A stretch of 7,687 nt of DNA from a bacterium (lineage in GTDB: Bacteria; Zixibacteria; MSB-5A5; GN15; FEB-12), in the NCBI GenBank assembly GCA_030668045.1, contig DAOUUR010000097.1, positions 1 through 7,687 of the forward strand, given 5' to 3'. The translations under genes were made by a program, and so were the position numbers. Below the pieces are notes generated by a model, which was given only the letters and a program-made list of their open reading frames with translations, made no database searches and was not told the origin of the DNA. Positions 6,402 through 7,687 of this stretch are shown piece by piece (within the stretch, counting starts at the first letter, position 1; each line of letters starts with the position of its first letter).

Positions 6402-6677
6402 AGTACGCTGTTCAGTCGCTGCACAAATTGCCTGCAACCGCTTTTGCCATCCACAAAGCAAGCCGGTGTGTGGTAGCATCTTAGGGGAACGCCTACAGCT
6501 ATCAACATAATACGGTACGAAAAAGTTGCGCTGTTGTGTCGAAGTAAATACATAAGCATAATAACGACAACGGCTTATTTAGCGTCCTGGAGATAGAGTA
6601 AATTACCCGGAACGTTTAGAGTGCCTTAACCGTATAATATACAGAAGGATACGCGTGCGTAGTCAGGCTCGGACAAC

Positions 6678-6705
6678 TTGACAAGCACGCTTTAATACAT
6701 ACCTT
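6678..6705 (+). promoter_or_regulatory. Weak candidate promoter for the processing protease gene
   Basis: A perfect TTGACA (6678-6683) is followed after 16 bases by TACCTT (6700-6705), which matches only 3 of 6 bases of the -10 consensus. The leader would be about 30 bases. The TATAAT at 6633-6638 is a rival -10 but has no recognisable -35 at the right distance, so the true start is open. Confidence 0.25.
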
Positions 6706-6743
6706 GTAAACAACTTTTCGCCTACTCTGATTGGAGGAAATAC

Positions 6744-7687
6744 ATGACCCGCTACGTGGTTCAACTTTTTGGTGTTACACTATTCGCGCTGTCAATGATC
6801 TGGTTTGCCGGTACCGGTGAAGCATTGCAACTTGAGCTTCCCGACGAACCGGTTCTCTGGGCCGACACTGTTCATATAAACCTTGACGAACTCTCGACCA
6901 ACAATAAAGAGATTACACCGGCGAAAAAACGGGACAGTTTCCTGCGTGACATCAAGAAATTGACATCCACTGCTTTCCATATCAAGAATCAGTACATGGA
7001 AGATGTCGATGCCGAGGAAATTATCAAGGCCGGTATTCGCGGCATGCTAACCGACCTGGATCGATTCTCGGTTCTGATGGAAAAATCATCGTATGACGCC
7101 CTGATGGAAAGCACTCACGGCAAGTACGAAGGATTGGGAATGCAGATCGACTCACGTGACGAGCGGATCAGAATCGTTTCGCCAATTGAAGGCACCCCGG
7201 CGTATCGTCGTGGTCTGCGGGCCGGTGATGTTATCTGGGAGATTTCGGGCCAGTCCACCGAGGGAATGAAAACATCCGACGCCGCCAAACTGATGCGTGG
7301 CACGGCTGGGACCTCAGTGATACTTCTTATCAAACGGACCGGCATCGCTGATCTTCTTGAATTTGAAGTTGAACGAGCGGTAATCGCGTTGAAGTCGGTC
7401 AACTACTACGGTGTTGTGCCAAACACTGATATCGGCTATGTGCGTCTCTCCCGTTTTGCCGAAGAGACATCCCACGAACTGCGCGAAGCGATTGGTGCCC
7501 TCAACGACCAGAATGTTTCGGCCCTGATTTTCGATCTCCGCAACAACGGCGGCGGCCTTCTTGACCAGGCTAAAGAAACAGCCGAACTCTTTTTGGAGTC
7601 GGGACAGGAAGTAGTCTACACACGAGGTCGCTATGACAATACCGAACGCCATTATCGTTCCGACCGTCCCCCGATATTCCCGGAGAA
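6744..7687 (+). CDS. ctpA: S41-family C-terminal processing protease (CtpA/Prc type), N-terminal part (cut by window edge)
   Basis: The 314 residues visible begin at ATG 6744 behind a strong GGAGG (6733-6737, 6 bases before the start). A hydrophobic export segment (about 4-22, ending AGTGEA) suggests a periplasmic or membrane-anchored protein. Residues 60-125 match the N-terminal helical region of the family (AGIRGMLTDLDRFSVLM, compare the usual LDPHS). A PDZ domain spans about 125-199, with GLGM as its carboxylate-binding loop and RGLRAGDVI. The S41 protease domain starts near 210 and includes IGYVRLSRF and DLRNNGGGLLDQA (264-276), where the family more often has DLRNNPGG. The catalytic Ser and Lys would lie beyond the right edge, so activity cannot be judged. 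Family members trim or degrade envelope proteins from the C-terminus. The gene is divergent from the minus-strand operon. Confidence 0.92.
   Translation, partial: MTRYVVQLFGVTLFALSMIWFAGTGEALQLELPDEPVLWADTVHINLDELSTNNKEITPAKKRDSFLRDIKKLTSTAFHIKNQYMEDVDAEEIIKAGIRGMLTDLDRFSVLMEKSSYDALMESTHGKYEGLGMQIDSRDERIRIVSPIEGTPAYRRGLRAGDVIWEISGQSTEGMKTSDAAKLMRGTAGTSVILLIKRTGIADLLEFEVERAVIALKSVNYYGVVPNTDIGYVRLSRFAEETSHELREAIGALNDQNVSALIFDLRNNGGGLLDQAKETAELFLESGQEVVYTRGRYDNTERHYRSDRPPIFPE

Larger units (their letters stand above)
6391..6743. other. Divergent intergenic region upstream of operon and ctp gene
   Basis: About 350 bases separate the leftward operon from the rightward processing-protease gene. 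It must contain both promoters. Visible elements are a perfect -10-like TATAAT at 6633-6638 (plus strand) without a matching -35, a TTGACA at 6678-6683 with a poor -10, and a TATTAT on the minus strand at 6507-6512 without a clear -35. No convincing small gene, RNA gene or terminator is seen. Confidence 0.5.

Noticed and set aside
6167..6559. Minus-strand open frame starting in the divergent spacer and overlapping the signal-peptidase-like gene
   Set aside because: It overlaps the membrane region of the real gene in another frame, and the translation is not protein-like.
6633..6638. Perfect TATAAT hexamer as the promoter of the processing protease
   Set aside because: No acceptable -35 hexamer at 16-18 bases upstream. 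It was kept only as a remark on the spacer.

Overview
The window looks like chromosomal DNA of a Gram-negative-type bacterium with roughly balanced GC content. The best lineage clue is the C-terminus of the large secreted protease. Its paired dockerin-like repeats of the GDAN...NISDITYLV..LFG style, placed after PKD and cohesin-like domains, recall secreted proteins of candidate phylum Zixibacteria and related FCB-group bacteria. This placement is inferred from motif style, not from a search. No tRNA, rRNA, CRISPR array, insertion sequence or phage gene is visible.

Layout. (1) Positions 1-353, minus strand: N-terminal part of a type IV pilin-like or pseudopilin protein that runs off the left edge. 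(2) Positions 354-735: a spacer with a candidate sigma-54-type box for the pilin gene, a candidate sigma-70 promoter for the protease, and a coding-looking minus-strand stretch broken by a stop codon. (3) Positions 736-3147, plus strand: a secreted 803-residue subtilisin-family protease. (4) Positions 3148-3252: a convergent spacer with a good intrinsic terminator for the minus-strand operon. (5) Positions 3253-6390, minus strand: four closely spaced genes. In transcription order they encode a membrane-anchored signal-peptidase-like protein that seems to lack the catalytic lysine, a HAD phosphatase (GTG start overlapping the previous TGA), an O6-alkylguanine-DNA alkyltransferase, and an M29 aminopeptidase. 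(6) Positions 6391-6743: a divergent intergenic region. (7) Positions 6744-7687, plus strand: the first 314 residues of an S41 C-terminal processing protease that runs off the right edge.

Much of the content concerns the cell envelope and proteolysis: a pilin substrate of prepilin peptidase, an exported subtilase, a signal-peptidase-like membrane protein, a periplasmic-type processing protease and a cytoplasmic aminopeptidase. The minus-strand operon also contains housekeeping repair and phosphatase functions, and no shared pathway is evident. I do not see a clear new defence or mobile system. The most interesting items are the apparent pseudo-signal-peptidase, the combination of cohesin-like and dockerin-like modules in one subtilase, and the broken coding-like stretch at 475-693.
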